Assembly: GCA_030425145.1 (NCBI GenBank)
Contig: JAUHVK010000006.1
Span: 62,001-126,000, forward strand
Direction: 5' to 3'
Length of the DNA: 64,000 nucleotides
From: Alphaproteobacteria bacterium
GTDB taxonomy: Bacteria > Pseudomonadota > Alphaproteobacteria > Rhodobacterales > Rhodobacteraceae
Of the stretch, positions 35,180 through 44,115 are shown in pieces. The notes beneath the pieces are model-generated. The model saw nothing but the letters and a program-made list of their open reading frames with translations, did no database searches and was not told where the DNA came from. The number at the start of each line of letters is the position of its first letter. Positions within the stretch are counted from its first letter, which is position 1. The translations under genes and the position numbers were made by a program.

Positions 35180-36376
35180 ATGTCGCTACGATTATTGAAA
35201 GAACATTTACCGTGGATGGCGCCGACGACGGCGATCGTCCTTGCGGCCACAGGAGTCATCAGTCTCGGACCGAAAGAGAGTGTGCCGACCGCCACTGCAT
35301 CCGATTTTGACACGGTGCAGGTGACGCGGAATATCACGCAGAACCCGGTTGCACTCGGAGAACAGGGGATCGGTCTTGTCCCGCAATCCTCGGGGAGCAT
35401 CGACGCGGTTCAGGCTGTGGTTCAACTGGCACCGCAGACGCCCGAGTTGACACCCACGCCGACGCTCGCCCCGGTGGAGCCAGCGGTGGTGACACCGGCG
35501 CAGCCAAAGGTCGTGCCACAGATGGTGTCGATCGAACCCGAAGTGAACCCGACCAGTGACCCCGGCGCTTTCTTTGCCGCAGCGCAGGCCAATCTGGCGC
35601 AGGATCAGTCCTGCGTCGAGGACCTGCGCGTACTGGCGAGCGAGACCCACATCTATTTCCCGAGCGGCGGTCTGACCGCCGAGGATGCCGGAATGGCGCA
35701 GGCGCGTCTGATCGGGCTGGTGGCGCAGGATTGCCCGAATGTCGAAATCGTTGTCGAAGGCCATTCCGATCCATCCGGTGATCCGAATGCCAACCTTCGT
35801 CTGAGCCAGAAGCGGGCGGATACGGTGATCAAGCGGATCGCGGCGTCGGGGATCGACGTGACGCGGTTCCGGTCTGTTGGGCTTGGCAGCCAGCAGCCGT
35901 CACGGATCACCGGTCCGCAATCGGCAGCTTATTATGATCGCCGGGTCGAGTTTGAGATCCGCGAAGCCTCGGCGCGGGCGGGGCTGCCTGTCCCTTCGCG
36001 GATCGTGGCTGGTGCGCCGTCGCCCTGCGCGGCGCAGCTTCAGGCGGCTGTCGCGCAGACCAAGCTGTTCTATTCGCCGCGGTCGATTACCGCGCCGTCT
36101 GACGGGATGCCGGCGGTTGTCGATCTTGCGGCCCGGGCCATTGCCTGCCCCGAAGCGCGACTGCGGGTCGTGGGCCAGTACTCGGATGAACCCGGCTCTG
36201 GCGAAACACCCGCCACTGCGCGCCTGCGGGCTGTGGCGCTGATGAGTTCGCTTGTGTCGGCAGGGTTCGATCCTGAGCAGATCATCATCGCCGCGCATTC
36301 CAGCCCGCAGGTCCTTGCAGGGCAGCCGGGGCTGAGCGAACAGCGTGTCGATTTCGATGTGATTTTCGAGAATTAG
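35180..36376 (+). CDS. Exported protein with two OmpA-like domains
   Basis: A 398-residue envelope protein. An uncleaved or cleavable hydrophobic N-terminus (WMAPTTAIVLAATGVISLG) is followed by a Pro/Thr/Val-rich linker (about 80-115) and two OmpA C-terminal-type domains. The first (about 145-260) is good: YFPSGGLTAEDAGMAQARLI, VEGHSDPSGDPNANLRLSQKR and DRRVEFEI. The second (about 275-398) keeps the fold outline (LFYSPRSITAPSDGMPAVVD, EQRVDFDVIFEN) but has lost the TDxxG..xYN..LS..RA peptidoglycan site. It probably tethers to the cell wall through domain one. GGGGAAGAGC precedes the ATG. Confidence 0.85.
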   Translation: MSLRLLKEHLPWMAPTTAIVLAATGVISLGPKESVPTATASDFDTVQVTRNITQNPVALGEQGIGLVPQSSGSIDAVQAVVQLAPQTPELTPTPTLAPVEPAVVTPAQPKVVPQMVSIEPEVNPTSDPGAFFAAAQANLAQDQSCVEDLRVLASETHIYFPSGGLTAEDAGMAQARLIGLVAQDCPNVEIVVEGHSDPSGDPNANLRLSQKRADTVIKRIAASGIDVTRFRSVGLGSQQPSRITGPQSAAYYDRRVEFEIREASARAGLPVPSRIVAGAPSPCAAQLQAAVAQTKLFYSPRSITAPSDGMPAVVDLAARAIACPEARLRVVGQYSDEPGSGETPATARLRAVALMSSLVSAGFDPEQIIIAAHSSPQVLAGQPGLSEQRVDFDVIFEN

Positions 36377-36380
36377 AAAG

Positions 36381-36396
36381 TTTACCGAACGGTAAA
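36381..36396. repeat. TTTACC-N4-GGTAAA dyad
   Basis: A perfect TTTACC GAAC GGTAAA dyad between the OmpA-like stop codon and the terminator; the placement mirrors the copy at 3088-3104. Confidence 0.45.
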
Positions 36397-36401
36397 AAAG
36401 C

Positions 36402-36431
36402 AAAACGGGCGGTCAATGGACCGCCCGTTTT
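36402..36431. terminator. Bidirectional terminator
   Basis: Thirteen-base arms starting AAAACGGGCGGTC with an AATG loop and a T4 end, between convergent genes. Confidence 0.9.
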
Positions 36432-36440
36432 CTGTTTGGG

Positions 36441-37172
36441 TCACACACTCAGGGCAAGCGCGGCGCGTAGCGCGGACTGCTGCTGACCCTTGATGAGCAG
36501 CCAAAGCGCAAAGCTTACCTCGGACAGAGTGACAATGGCCAGCAGACCGACGCGGAGCATTCCGAGCCATTCGGCGTCCGGGAAAGCGAAGGCGTAGACG
36601 CTGTCGAGGAGGTAGCCAGAACCACCGACGATCAGGCCGATCCCGATCAGGCGGGGGAAGCGGTTGGAGGACACCACCAGCGTGCCAAGCAGGACAAGGT
36701 GGAGAGTGAAGAACACCTGCCAAATCCAGACCCCGGCGCGGTGCATCTCGAGCAGCAGCCCGGCCAGATCGGCGCGCTGGGTCGTGTCAAAGCTTGGCAG
36801 TACATCGGGCGACGTGGCCAGAAGGGTTGCGCCTGCGTGGAAGAACAGCATGGCGGACATCACGCTGACCATGCTCAAACGCGCCATCGCGGCGGCAAAG
36901 GACAAGGTGGCAGAGACCGGTTTGAACATGAAGTAGAGCATGGTCAGGGCCATGATCTCGAACATCATGACGGCGACATCCGCTGCAATGCCGGACTGGT
37001 AGAGCGTGCTGCGGTTCAGGATGTTGGCGACGGTCTGGGTGGCATCGCCCTGAACCACGATCTGCGACGGGACATAGGCGATGGCAAATCCACCGGCGAT
37101 GGCGATGCCAAGGTAGAACATGCCGGTGAGGCGGGCGTAGGTCTGGGAGGTCGGGTCTGAAAAGGCATGCAT
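36441..37172 (-). CDS. DUF4386 family membrane protein
   Basis: A 243-residue inner-membrane protein with six or so helices. The start YARLTGMFYLGIAIAGGFAI is the family signature; further helices are AADVAVMMFEIMALTMLYFM, MVSVMSAMLFFHAGATLLA, VFFTLHLVLLGTLVVSS, IGIGLIVGGSGYLLDSVYAF and MLRVGLLAIVTLSEVSFALW. The family has no known activity. AAAGGATACGCC precedes ATG at 37172. It is divergent from a LysR regulator 160 bases away, which is therefore its likely controller. Confidence 0.85.
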   Translation of the reverse strand: MHAFSDPTSQTYARLTGMFYLGIAIAGGFAIAYVPSQIVVQGDATQTVANILNRSTLYQSGIAADVAVMMFEIMALTMLYFMFKPVSATLSFAAAMARLSMVSVMSAMLFFHAGATLLATSPDVLPSFDTTQRADLAGLLLEMHRAGVWIWQVFFTLHLVLLGTLVVSSNRFPRLIGIGLIVGGSGYLLDSVYAFAFPDAEWLGMLRVGLLAIVTLSEVSFALWLLIKGQQQSALRAALALSV

Positions 37173-37334
37173 GGCGTATCCTTTCATTGGGCAAAAAGAT
37201 GTGGGTCGACGGGCTGGGTAGCCGCCGGGAATACGTGGGGTGGTCTGGGTCTGAAGGTCGGATTGTTGATCGACTGACACAGGGTATAGCCTGAATCTAA
37301 TCTCTACGAAATTGACGGATATTCTATTTCTGAT

Positions 37335-38246
37335 ATGCAAATATGCATGGATTGGTCCTCTGTCACTTTTGACTGGAACCGTGTGCGCGCCTTTTTGGTA
37401 ACCGCCGAAGAGGGTTCGCTCTCTGCCGCGGCACGCGCGTTGGGGCTGGCGCAACCGACGCTAAGCCGTCAGGTCGATGCGCTTCAGACCGAACTGGGCG
37501 TGGTGCTGTTTGAGCGGTTCGGGCGCGGGCTGGAGTTGACCCCTGCCGGGGCCGATCTGGTGGCGCATGCCCGCAAGATGGGAGAGGCCGCGATGGCCCT
37601 TTCGGTTGCCGCACATGGGCAATCGGACGAGATGTCGGGGCTTGTGACGATATCCGCCTCTGATCTTTATGCTGGTCTGATCCTACCGCCGATCCTGAAA
37701 CGGCTGCGTCAGGAGGAACCGGGGATCACGCTGCGCATCGTTGCCGACAATCAGGCGACCGATTTGATGCGGCGCGAGGCCGATATCGCCCTGCGCAATT
37801 TCCGCCCCAAGGAGGCTGATCTTGTTGCCAGACGGCTTGCCGATGCCGAGGCGCATTTCTTTGCGTCAAAGGACTATGCGGCGCGCGTTGGCACAATCGC
37901 GTCGGATGCGGATTGGGCCGGGATTGACCTGATCATTCCGGGACCCGCCGAGGGTTTTGTCGCCGCCATGCAGGGCTTTGGTGTGACCGTCCCGTTGTCT
38001 GCTGTCGCCTATGAATGCACCAGCTTTCTGGCGATGTGGGAAATGGTACGGCAGGGGTTAGGCGTCGGGGTGATCGACAAGGCGATTGGCGATGCGGATC
38101 CCGGCCTGTGCCGGATTGCACCAGCTTTGCCGGCGGTTCCGTTTCCAATCTGGTTGACGGCACATCGGGACATCCTGACCAATCGGCGGATGCGGTGTGT
38201 GTTCGATTTTCTGGCGTCCGAACTTTCGGCGCAGACGCGGCCCTGA
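37335..38246 (+). CDS. LysR-family transcriptional regulator
   Basis: A 303-residue LysR regulator. The winged HTH covers residues ~12-75 (FLVTAEEGSLSAAARALGLA, QPTLSRQVDALQTELGVVLF, RGLELTPAG), followed by a periplasmic-binding-protein-like effector domain (LVTISASDLYAGLILPPILK; DIALRNFRPKEADLVARRLA). The start could also be ATG at 37347, since MDWSSVTFDWNRVRAF looks like a normal LysR beginning; neither has a good ribosome-binding site. Divergent from the DUF4386 gene; the intergenic region holds AT-rich dyads (ATGCAAATATGCAT). Confidence 0.92.
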   Translation: MQICMDWSSVTFDWNRVRAFLVTAEEGSLSAAARALGLAQPTLSRQVDALQTELGVVLFERFGRGLELTPAGADLVAHARKMGEAAMALSVAAHGQSDEMSGLVTISASDLYAGLILPPILKRLRQEEPGITLRIVADNQATDLMRREADIALRNFRPKEADLVARRLADAEAHFFASKDYAARVGTIASDADWAGIDLIIPGPAEGFVAAMQGFGVTVPLSAVAYECTSFLAMWEMVRQGLGVGVIDKAIGDADPGLCRIAPALPAVPFPIWLTAHRDILTNRRMRCVFDFLASELSAQTRP

Positions 38247-38249
38247 CCG

Positions 38250-39797
38250 TCAGGTCAAGTACGGGCTATCGAGCACGCCGATGACTTGCAGAAGGAACGC
38301 CCCATCCGTCGGATTGAGCGCGTCGCTGTAGAAAGCATCAACTGCGCTTACCGATGCACTGACGCTGGAGACTGAGCCGTCATAGAGGGCCATGACCGCT
38401 TCGGCCTGTGCCACATCGCTGAGACCCCGGTGCACCGCAAAATGAGCGCCGATGTCGATCTTGGTTTCCAGATACTGACGGTCTGCAATCTGCTGGTTGA
38501 TGAAGTCGTAGCCGTTTTCGAACTTGAGCGATGACCGCGCGCCTTCGAGAACCCGCAAAATGAATTCGTCGCGTGTGACTGCGCCGGTGGACAAAGCACT
38601 CGACCAGAAATCGAGGCCGGCCTGATCGACCGTGCGGCCAAGAACGTTTTCATAGACAGTAGCGGCGAAATCCTCGTGTGACGTGCCTGACCGATAATGC
38701 GCGCGTGTTTCGTCCTGGCCGGCAAAGAGACCTGCAATATCTTCGAGCGAATGGCCGTTAGCGAAAGCGGTGCCCCAGAAGTTCAACCCCACGGCATCGG
38801 GCGCACGGTTGAAGTAGGCGATGTAGAGCTCGATCAGGTCTTCGGCCTGTGATTGGGACAGCTCGGTCAGACCATCGATACGGTCAAGCTGTATCGGGCC
38901 CTGGAAGGCGGGTATTTCCGTTCCGAAGTCGATCAGTTCCACATTGTCGAGCATGATCGTGCCCAGACCAGATTGGCTGTGATCCGAAACGGAAACCGTA
39001 TCACCAGACAGTCGGAGCGTGTAGCCGGACTGATTGCCTTGGAAGAACACAGTGTCTGTGTCGTCCATGCCATTGATGCGTTTGAGGCCGGACGCGGCAT
39101 GGAGCACATCGTTGCCCGATGTGCCGTTCAGAAGATCGGACGGCACATCGGTGCCCCCCGAACTATCGGTGTCGCTGTCGACCAGCGGCGGCGGGACGAT
39201 TGCCTTGGGATTGCTTGTCAGGGATTTCGACGTGCCGAAATAGTCGGAGTAGGAATACTGAACCGTGATCTGTGCGCCGATATCTGCGTCAACAACTGCA
39301 TAGACCTGCTGTGTTGCGCCGGGAATCGGCGTGCCGTCGCGCAGCCACTGAAACGACACCGTGCTTTGGTCGATGCCGTTTTGATCGGTCACGGCGTTGG
39401 GGCGCGCCACGAGGCTTTCGCCCACAATCGCATCACCGAGAACCATCAAGGGATTGTAGGGGGCGTCATCATCGGGAAGCGGTGTTCCTGCGGGTGGGAC
39501 GACCGGTTCCGGATCGCTTGTGATCACCTCAAGTGTACCGCCGTAATCGACATAGCTGTACCGCACGCTGAGCCGCGCGCCGACATCCACTGTTGAGACT
39601 TCGTAGGTTTGGCCCGTGGCGCCTGCGATCTCGACGCCGTTGCGAAGCCATTGAAGTGCGACCGTGCTGTAGTTGATCCCGTCTTCATCGCCGACCCCGT
39701 TTGGTCGAGCGATCAGAACCTCACCAACATAGGCCTGACCCAGAATCGTTACTGGCCCTTTCGGCAAATGATTTGTGCTTGAGGTCGTCGGCATCAC
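38250..39797 (-). CDS. Secreted Ig-repeat/DUF4214 protein
   Basis: A 515-residue acidic protein without a signal peptide, as in type I secretion substrates. Two ~100-residue Ig-like repeats open it (ALQWLRNGVEIAGATGQTY and SFQWLRDGTPIPGATQQVY, each ending in DVGA/DIGA...YSYxDYxGT). A Gly/Asp-rich RTX-like segment follows (LLNGTSGNDVLHAASGLKRI). The C-terminal half is DUF4214, with two copies of the motif (LYIAYFNRAPDAVGLNFWG and VYENVLGRTVDQAGLDFWSS). It is probably an extracellular adhesion or surface protein. No ABC/HlyD export genes are in the window. Confidence 0.85.
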   Translation of the reverse strand: MMPTTSSTNHLPKGPVTILGQAYVGEVLIARPNGVGDEDGINYSTVALQWLRNGVEIAGATGQTYEVSTVDVGARLSVRYSYVDYGGTLEVITSDPEPVVPPAGTPLPDDDAPYNPLMVLGDAIVGESLVARPNAVTDQNGIDQSTVSFQWLRDGTPIPGATQQVYAVVDADIGAQITVQYSYSDYFGTSKSLTSNPKAIVPPPLVDSDTDSSGGTDVPSDLLNGTSGNDVLHAASGLKRINGMDDTDTVFFQGNQSGYTLRLSGDTVSVSDHSQSGLGTIMLDNVELIDFGTEIPAFQGPIQLDRIDGLTELSQSQAEDLIELYIAYFNRAPDAVGLNFWGTAFANGHSLEDIAGLFAGQDETRAHYRSGTSHEDFAATVYENVLGRTVDQAGLDFWSSALSTGAVTRDEFILRVLEGARSSLKFENGYDFINQQIADRQYLETKIDIGAHFAVHRGLSDVAQAEAVMALYDGSVSSVSASVSAVDAFYSDALNPTDGAFLLQVIGVLDSPYLT

Positions 39798-40227
39798 TTC
39801 GTCTCTTGTTCCAAGTCCCCATCAATTTGCGGACGGTCAATAGAAACGGTGACGCTGCCGGTACTTGCCGCCGCGCGATCGGAAAACCGCCCTGCGGACA
39901 TTCGAACTGGTCCGTCTCTATTGTGGGTTTCCGCTCGCCTCTGGGTCGTCTTTTGGTGCGCGTCCCCGCGCAGGATTTCGATCGCTGCCGTATCATGTCC
40001 TGACTGTATCGCAAGGGGGGCTTTCGTGTGCCTCGGCAGCATTCAGCCGAAAAAGGGGTTGGAGCGCCCGCCAAAGAAGGGTTTCGCAACTTTTGCGTCA
40101 CATCGACGTTTGCTCCATTATAGCAAGAGTGTTTTGGACTCCGACTTGGTCGCACGGTAGACATTTGGAGAACAGTGCCGGCTGCGTGTGTGGATCATCC
40201 CCGACACTGCATGGGTAAGGAACAAAT
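39798..40227. other. 430-base gap without a recognisable gene
   Basis: This gap separates the divergent DUF4214 and homospermidine synthase genes and should contain both promoters. Short frames on either strand show no start signal or family match. AAGGAACAAAT precedes the hss ATG. Confidence 0.5.
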
Positions 40228-41649
40228 ATGTCTGACAAGCACCAGGTCTACGGACGCATCGACGGGCCGATTGTGATGATCGGTTTTGGCTCCATCGGCA
40301 AGGGAACGTGGCCCCTGATCGAGCGGCATTTCGAGTATGATGCAGACAAATTCGTCGTGATCGAACCCGATGCCGGAAAGGCGAATTTCCTGCGGCAGCA
40401 CAAGATCAAGCATTTGCAGACTGCACTGACCCCGGAGAACTATCGCGAGGTGCTGGGCGAGCTGTTTGCCGAGGGTAAAGGCTTCTGTGTCAACCTGTCG
40501 GTGGATACGTCGTCGTTGGACCTGATGACGTTCTGCCGAGAGATCGGAGTGCTTTATATCGACACGGTGGTTGAGCCTTGGGCCGGGTATTATTTTGACA
40601 CTCCGGACAATGCGGCGCGGACCAACTATGCGCTTCGGCAGAAGGTGCGGGACGAGAAAGCTGCCAACCCCGGTGGGCCGACGGCCGTGAGTTGCTGCGG
40701 TGCGAATCCGGGGATGGTGTCCTGGTTCGTCAAAGAGGCGTTGTTGACCTTGGCGAAGGATACCGGGCGCGATGTGGCGGTGCCGCAAGACCGTGCAGGC
40801 TGGGCCGCGCTTATGCAGTCGCTGGGCGTCAAAGGTGTGCATATCGCAGAACGTGACACGCAAGCCCGCCGTCAACCGCGCCCGCGTAATGTGTTCGTCA
40901 ACACTTGGTCTGTCGAAGGGTTTATCGCGGAGGGGTTTCAACCGGCGGAGCTGGGCTGGGGGACGCATGAGACGTGGTTCCCCGAGAACGGCCATTCCTA
41001 TGACACCGGATGCCAAGCCGCGATCTGGCTGGAGCGTCCCGGTGCGATCACGCGGGTGCACACTTGGTGTCCGACACCCGGCCCTCAGTTCGGGTTCCTT
41101 GTGACCCATAACGAGGCGATTTCGATCTCGGACTACTATACGGTCGGGGATGCGGGCAAACCTGAGTACCGTCCGACCTGCCATTACGCCTATCACCCTT
41201 GCGATGATGCGGTGCTGTCCCTGCACGAAATGTTCGGATCGGGGAAACAGCAGACAATACATCACATCCTGACCGAGGATGAGATCGTCGAAGGGATCGA
41301 CGAGTTGGGTGTGCTGCTCTACGGCCATGAGAAGAATGCACTCTGGTATGGGTCGCGCCTGTCGAATGAGGAAACACGCGATCTGGCACCCTATCAGAAT
41401 GCGACGGGTCTGCAGGTGACGTCGGCGGTTCTGGCCGGGATGGTCTGGGCGCTGGAAAACCCGAACGCTGGTATAGTCGAAACCGACGAGATGGATCACG
41501 CGCGATGCCTTGAGGTGCAGCGCCAATATCTTGGCCCGGTCGAGGCGCATTACACGGATTGGACACCGCTTCAGGATCGGTGGGAGCATTTCCCCGAAGA
41601 TATTGACGAGAGCGATCCGTGGCTGTTCCGAAATGTCTTGGCAAGCTGA
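40228..41649 (+). CDS. hss: Homospermidine synthase
   Basis: A 473-residue NAD-dependent enzyme that builds sym-homospermidine from two putrescines (or putrescine and spermidine), the long polyamine of many alphaproteobacteria. The Rossmann motif IVMIGFGSIGKGTWPLIERH is at residue 15. Other conserved stretches are CVNLSVDTSSLDLMTFCREI, GVLYIDTVVEPWAGYYFD, CCGANPGMVSWFVKEAL, and NTWSVEGFIAEGFQPAELGW, which holds the substrate-site Trp and Glu. Length fits the Blastochloris-type enzyme. Monocistronic. Confidence 0.95.
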   Translation: MSDKHQVYGRIDGPIVMIGFGSIGKGTWPLIERHFEYDADKFVVIEPDAGKANFLRQHKIKHLQTALTPENYREVLGELFAEGKGFCVNLSVDTSSLDLMTFCREIGVLYIDTVVEPWAGYYFDTPDNAARTNYALRQKVRDEKAANPGGPTAVSCCGANPGMVSWFVKEALLTLAKDTGRDVAVPQDRAGWAALMQSLGVKGVHIAERDTQARRQPRPRNVFVNTWSVEGFIAEGFQPAELGWGTHETWFPENGHSYDTGCQAAIWLERPGAITRVHTWCPTPGPQFGFLVTHNEAISISDYYTVGDAGKPEYRPTCHYAYHPCDDAVLSLHEMFGSGKQQTIHHILTEDEIVEGIDELGVLLYGHEKNALWYGSRLSNEETRDLAPYQNATGLQVTSAVLAGMVWALENPNAGIVETDEMDHARCLEVQRQYLGPVEAHYTDWTPLQDRWEHFPEDIDESDPWLFRNVLAS

Positions 41650-41815
41650 TGGACAGGCTGTCACCCAATGCGGACACCCTGCCCGGTTTGTGCAATGGCG
41701 CGAACACTCCGGTGATTAAATCGCCCATAGGGTGCATTTTTGCTATACACACCACCTTTGCGAGGTTACGCATAACGTTGGGTGTGAGCTGACGCTGTAA
41801 CAATTGGGCCGCAAA

Positions 41816-42610
41816 ATGACGTTTCACTCAACGGAAATGGAGGTTCTGGATAATTTCAGAGCGAACCTGCAAAGCTTCATGAAATCCCAAAACCTTAGCG
41901 AAGCCGAGCTTTCGGCGCGCGCAGGATTCGAGGAAGAAGGAACTCTTGCCGAGATCATGCGGGGCGGCAGTCTGCCAAACATGGCAGCACCTGTGCGATT
42001 GGCCGATGCGTTGGGTATCCCGGTTGAGGCACTTCTGAGGGACCGGAACGAACATCTTCAGCAGTCATTCGAGGCACTTCCGGTTCAGGAAGTGGATCGT
42101 CAGGCTGCGCGTTTGCTGTCGGCAGTGTTCAAGGCGACCGAGCGGTCGCTCGACAAGATCGGAGACCGACCGACGCTCGATTCAATCATCGCCTGGTGGA
42201 AGGAAACGGATGGCGATCTGTCCCGCAGTGAACAGATTGCACCGCATTTCGACCTCGTCAGCGCAGCGGAGGCGCTGACATCCGTTCCGCGCATTCACCA
42301 TGTTGGTGCTTTAGGTCTTTCGGCAACCACCTTGGGTTCTGCAGAGAATTCGCGCCTTGAAAGCTTTCTGGAAACACTCAGCACCTCTGATCGGGCCGAA
42401 TTGAATGGTCAGATCAGGTCAGTGGCGCATTCCGGTGTCGGGATGATCACGCCACTCAAGCGGATCGTTCCAATCGCCGAGACGAACGAAACTGTCGAAG
42501 TCAGTTTCGTCCGCCTCATGCTTCCAGTCAGAGACAGTTCGGCAAATCTTTTTGTGCTGAATTATTCAACTCTTTTAAGCGAATCGACCCCCAGAAGGCA
42601 GGATGGGTGA
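41816..42610 (+). CDS. HTH regulator with PAS-like C-terminal domain
   Basis: A 264-residue regulator. An XRE-type helix-turn-helix spans about residues 10-70 (NFRANLQSFMKSQNLSEAEL, SARAGFEEEGTLAEI, LPNMAAPVRLADALGIPVE). The C-terminal ~150 residues (RIHHVGALGLSATTLGSAEN through ITPLKRIVPIAETNETVEVS and RLMLPVRDSSANLFVLNYS) look like a PAS-type sensor with an arginine-rich strand pair. Start is uncertain: ATG at 41816 or 41837, or TTG at 41804; none has a good ribosome-binding site. It converges with, and overlaps by 49 bases, the GNAT gene. Base composition is more AT-rich than neighbours. Confidence 0.7.
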   Translation: MTFHSTEMEVLDNFRANLQSFMKSQNLSEAELSARAGFEEEGTLAEIMRGGSLPNMAAPVRLADALGIPVEALLRDRNEHLQQSFEALPVQEVDRQAARLLSAVFKATERSLDKIGDRPTLDSIIAWWKETDGDLSRSEQIAPHFDLVSAAEALTSVPRIHHVGALGLSATTLGSAENSRLESFLETLSTSDRAELNGQIRSVAHSGVGMITPLKRIVPIAETNETVEVSFVRLMLPVRDSSANLFVLNYSTLLSESTPRRQDG

Positions 42611-43281
42611 TTGTTGAAGAACCGTGCCATGTCGCACAGTTCGCTTGCCTGAATGGCGACAAGGTATTCTCCGGTCGCCCGTCCTTTGGGCAAGGCACCC
42701 CAGACGTGCGCACCGGGATATTGGCGCGTGAACCCGTATTCGGTCGCATAACCCAAGCGGGCATCATCGGCGCGAACAAAGGCGTAGAGCCAGTCGGACT
42801 GCCAACGCAATTGGCAATAGGCAAACAGCATATGCGTGTAGAGCGAAAGCAGATGGCGTGAGCCACGCGACCGTTCAGCGATGAAGAATTCGCCCATGTA
42901 AATGATGCTGCCCGATATCTCGTCACAGGGGCGGGGTTCGTCCGAAATAACGCGCAAGTGACCCTGTCCCTTGTACAATCTGCCATAGCTGCGCGACCAG
43001 AAGCTGGACAGAGTTTCAGTAACAAGCCGGTCGTGCCGCGCGGCGACTCCACCGATGTCCTGTCCGTCCTTTCGCAAGATCAACCAGCCTGCATTGTCCT
43101 TGGACAGATCATTGTGTTCGGACGAAATCATCGGTGTGATCGAGTTTTTCCCGATCGCCCGCATCCGGTCTTCGCATCCTTCGAAATCGGATGAATCCTC
43201 GACCGTGATGCCTCTTTCCTCAAGCAGGTAAAGACAGGTACTGAAGAATTTCATCAGGTCCAGATGAGCAATTTTGGCCAC
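42562..43281 (-). CDS. GNAT-fold acyltransferase-like protein
   Basis: A 239-residue protein with a GNAT-like core: GWLILRKDGQDIGGVAARHD (beta strands), IYMGEFFIAERSRGSRHLLS with an RSRGSR acyl-CoA-type loop near residue 140, then LYAFVRADDARLGYATEYGF like the end of GNAT domains. GNAT enzymes acylate amines; autoinducer synthases share this fold, but the LuxI signature residues are not evident. Start is GTG at 43281 with GAGGGAG upstream. The 3' ends of this gene and the HTH/PAS regulator overlap, suggesting an old, stable pairing. Substrate unknown. Confidence 0.65.
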   Translation of the reverse strand: MAKIAHLDLMKFFSTCLYLLEERGITVEDSSDFEGCEDRMRAIGKNSITPMISSEHNDLSKDNAGWLILRKDGQDIGGVAARHDRLVTETLSSFWSRSYGRLYKGQGHLRVISDEPRPCDEISGSIIYMGEFFIAERSRGSRHLLSLYTHMLFAYCQLRWQSDWLYAFVRADDARLGYATEYGFTRQYPGAHVWGALPKGRATGEYLVAIQASELCDMARFFNNHPSCLLGVDSLKRVE

Positions 43282-43609
43282 GTGGGTTCTCCCTCATAGA
43301 GTGTTGAATAACCCCTCCACACCACCTTATTCGCGTACACACGCCAAGCCTTAAGGTTGTTTGGGTGAGTCAGGAACAATTTAGACTGGCGCAAATGGAA
43401 TGTATCGGAGCGGTTGCGCGCCGATGGCTCCTCGAAGATGCGCATGGTTTTGCCGATCAACTGAAGCCTTACCTGCCAGACCCATCACGATGACGTGGGG
43501 GACGGCTTTCGTGGCCCGAAAAACCGCCAATCTGCGCTATTATCATCCGCGACAAAGGCATCTCGGCGGTGCGATCTGCCCGGATGCCGATTTGGAATGG
43601 AGGCGAGAC
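43282..43609. other. 328-base gap without a recognisable gene
   Basis: It lies between the GNAT gene (leftward) and the Tat protein (rightward). The sequence ACACCACCTT at 43319 also occurs at 41749, upstream of the convergent HTH regulator. TGGAATGGAGGCGAG before 43610 supplies the ribosome-binding site of the next gene. Confidence 0.4.
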
Positions 43610-44098
43610 ATGACGAGCTTCAAACCAACCCGCCGCGCGATATTGGCGACTGGAACCGCAGCTTTGTTCACAGCCGGCACGGGCTTGTTGGTGTCAGCCC
43701 GTGCCAAGGGTCTGGCTCCGACCCCGTCTATGCGGGGAGGGTCGAACAACTACAGACCCGGTGCCCCGATTGTAGAGCGGATCGGAGGAGGTGGTTTCTG
43801 GATGACCGGCACGGTTCGCCGTGCGGGCGATGGTGCGCCTCTGGAAGGGCAGCGTATCCAAATTTGGGCGCATACGACCGAAGGGCACGAGCGCGATTGG
43901 CACAGTCACGGTGCGACGCTGACCGATGCCAATGGCGAATTTCGGTTGGAGATGCCGCAGATCGTACCGGCCTTTGGTCAACCGCATGGGCATCTGGCCT
44001 ATGACGATGACGCGTTCAAAACCGTTTTCCTGCGCCCGATCATGGCCAGCGCGCGCGACACCAGCCTGAGCGCGCATTTCGTGCTGCAACCGGCCTGA
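43610..44098 (+). CDS. Tat-exported intradiol-dioxygenase-like protein
   Basis: A 162-residue protein with a twin-arginine signal (FKPTRRAILATGTAALFTAG). The mature part matches the barrel of intradiol ring-cleavage dioxygenases: FWMTGTVRRAGDGAPLEGQR, VQIW-like RIQIWAHTTEGHERDWHSHG, ATLTDANGEFRLEMPQIVP and PHGHLAYDDDAFK. The last aligns with the HxH iron ligands of the family, but the usual ligand Tyr positions seem occupied by other residues. It is also shorter than true dioxygenases. It may bind iron or a cofactor without ring cleavage. The next gene, 17 bases on, is a heme-type membrane protein, so they are likely partners. Confidence 0.75.
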   Translation: MTSFKPTRRAILATGTAALFTAGTGLLVSARAKGLAPTPSMRGGSNNYRPGAPIVERIGGGGFWMTGTVRRAGDGAPLEGQRIQIWAHTTEGHERDWHSHGATLTDANGEFRLEMPQIVPAFGQPHGHLAYDDDAFKTVFLRPIMASARDTSLSAHFVLQPA

Positions 44099-44115
44099 CG
44101 GTTCGTTTGCTATTT

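Noticed and set aside
43254-43460. Small minus-strand gene upstream of the GNAT protein
   Set aside because: It overlaps the GNAT start in another frame, lacks a ribosome-binding site and resembles no family.
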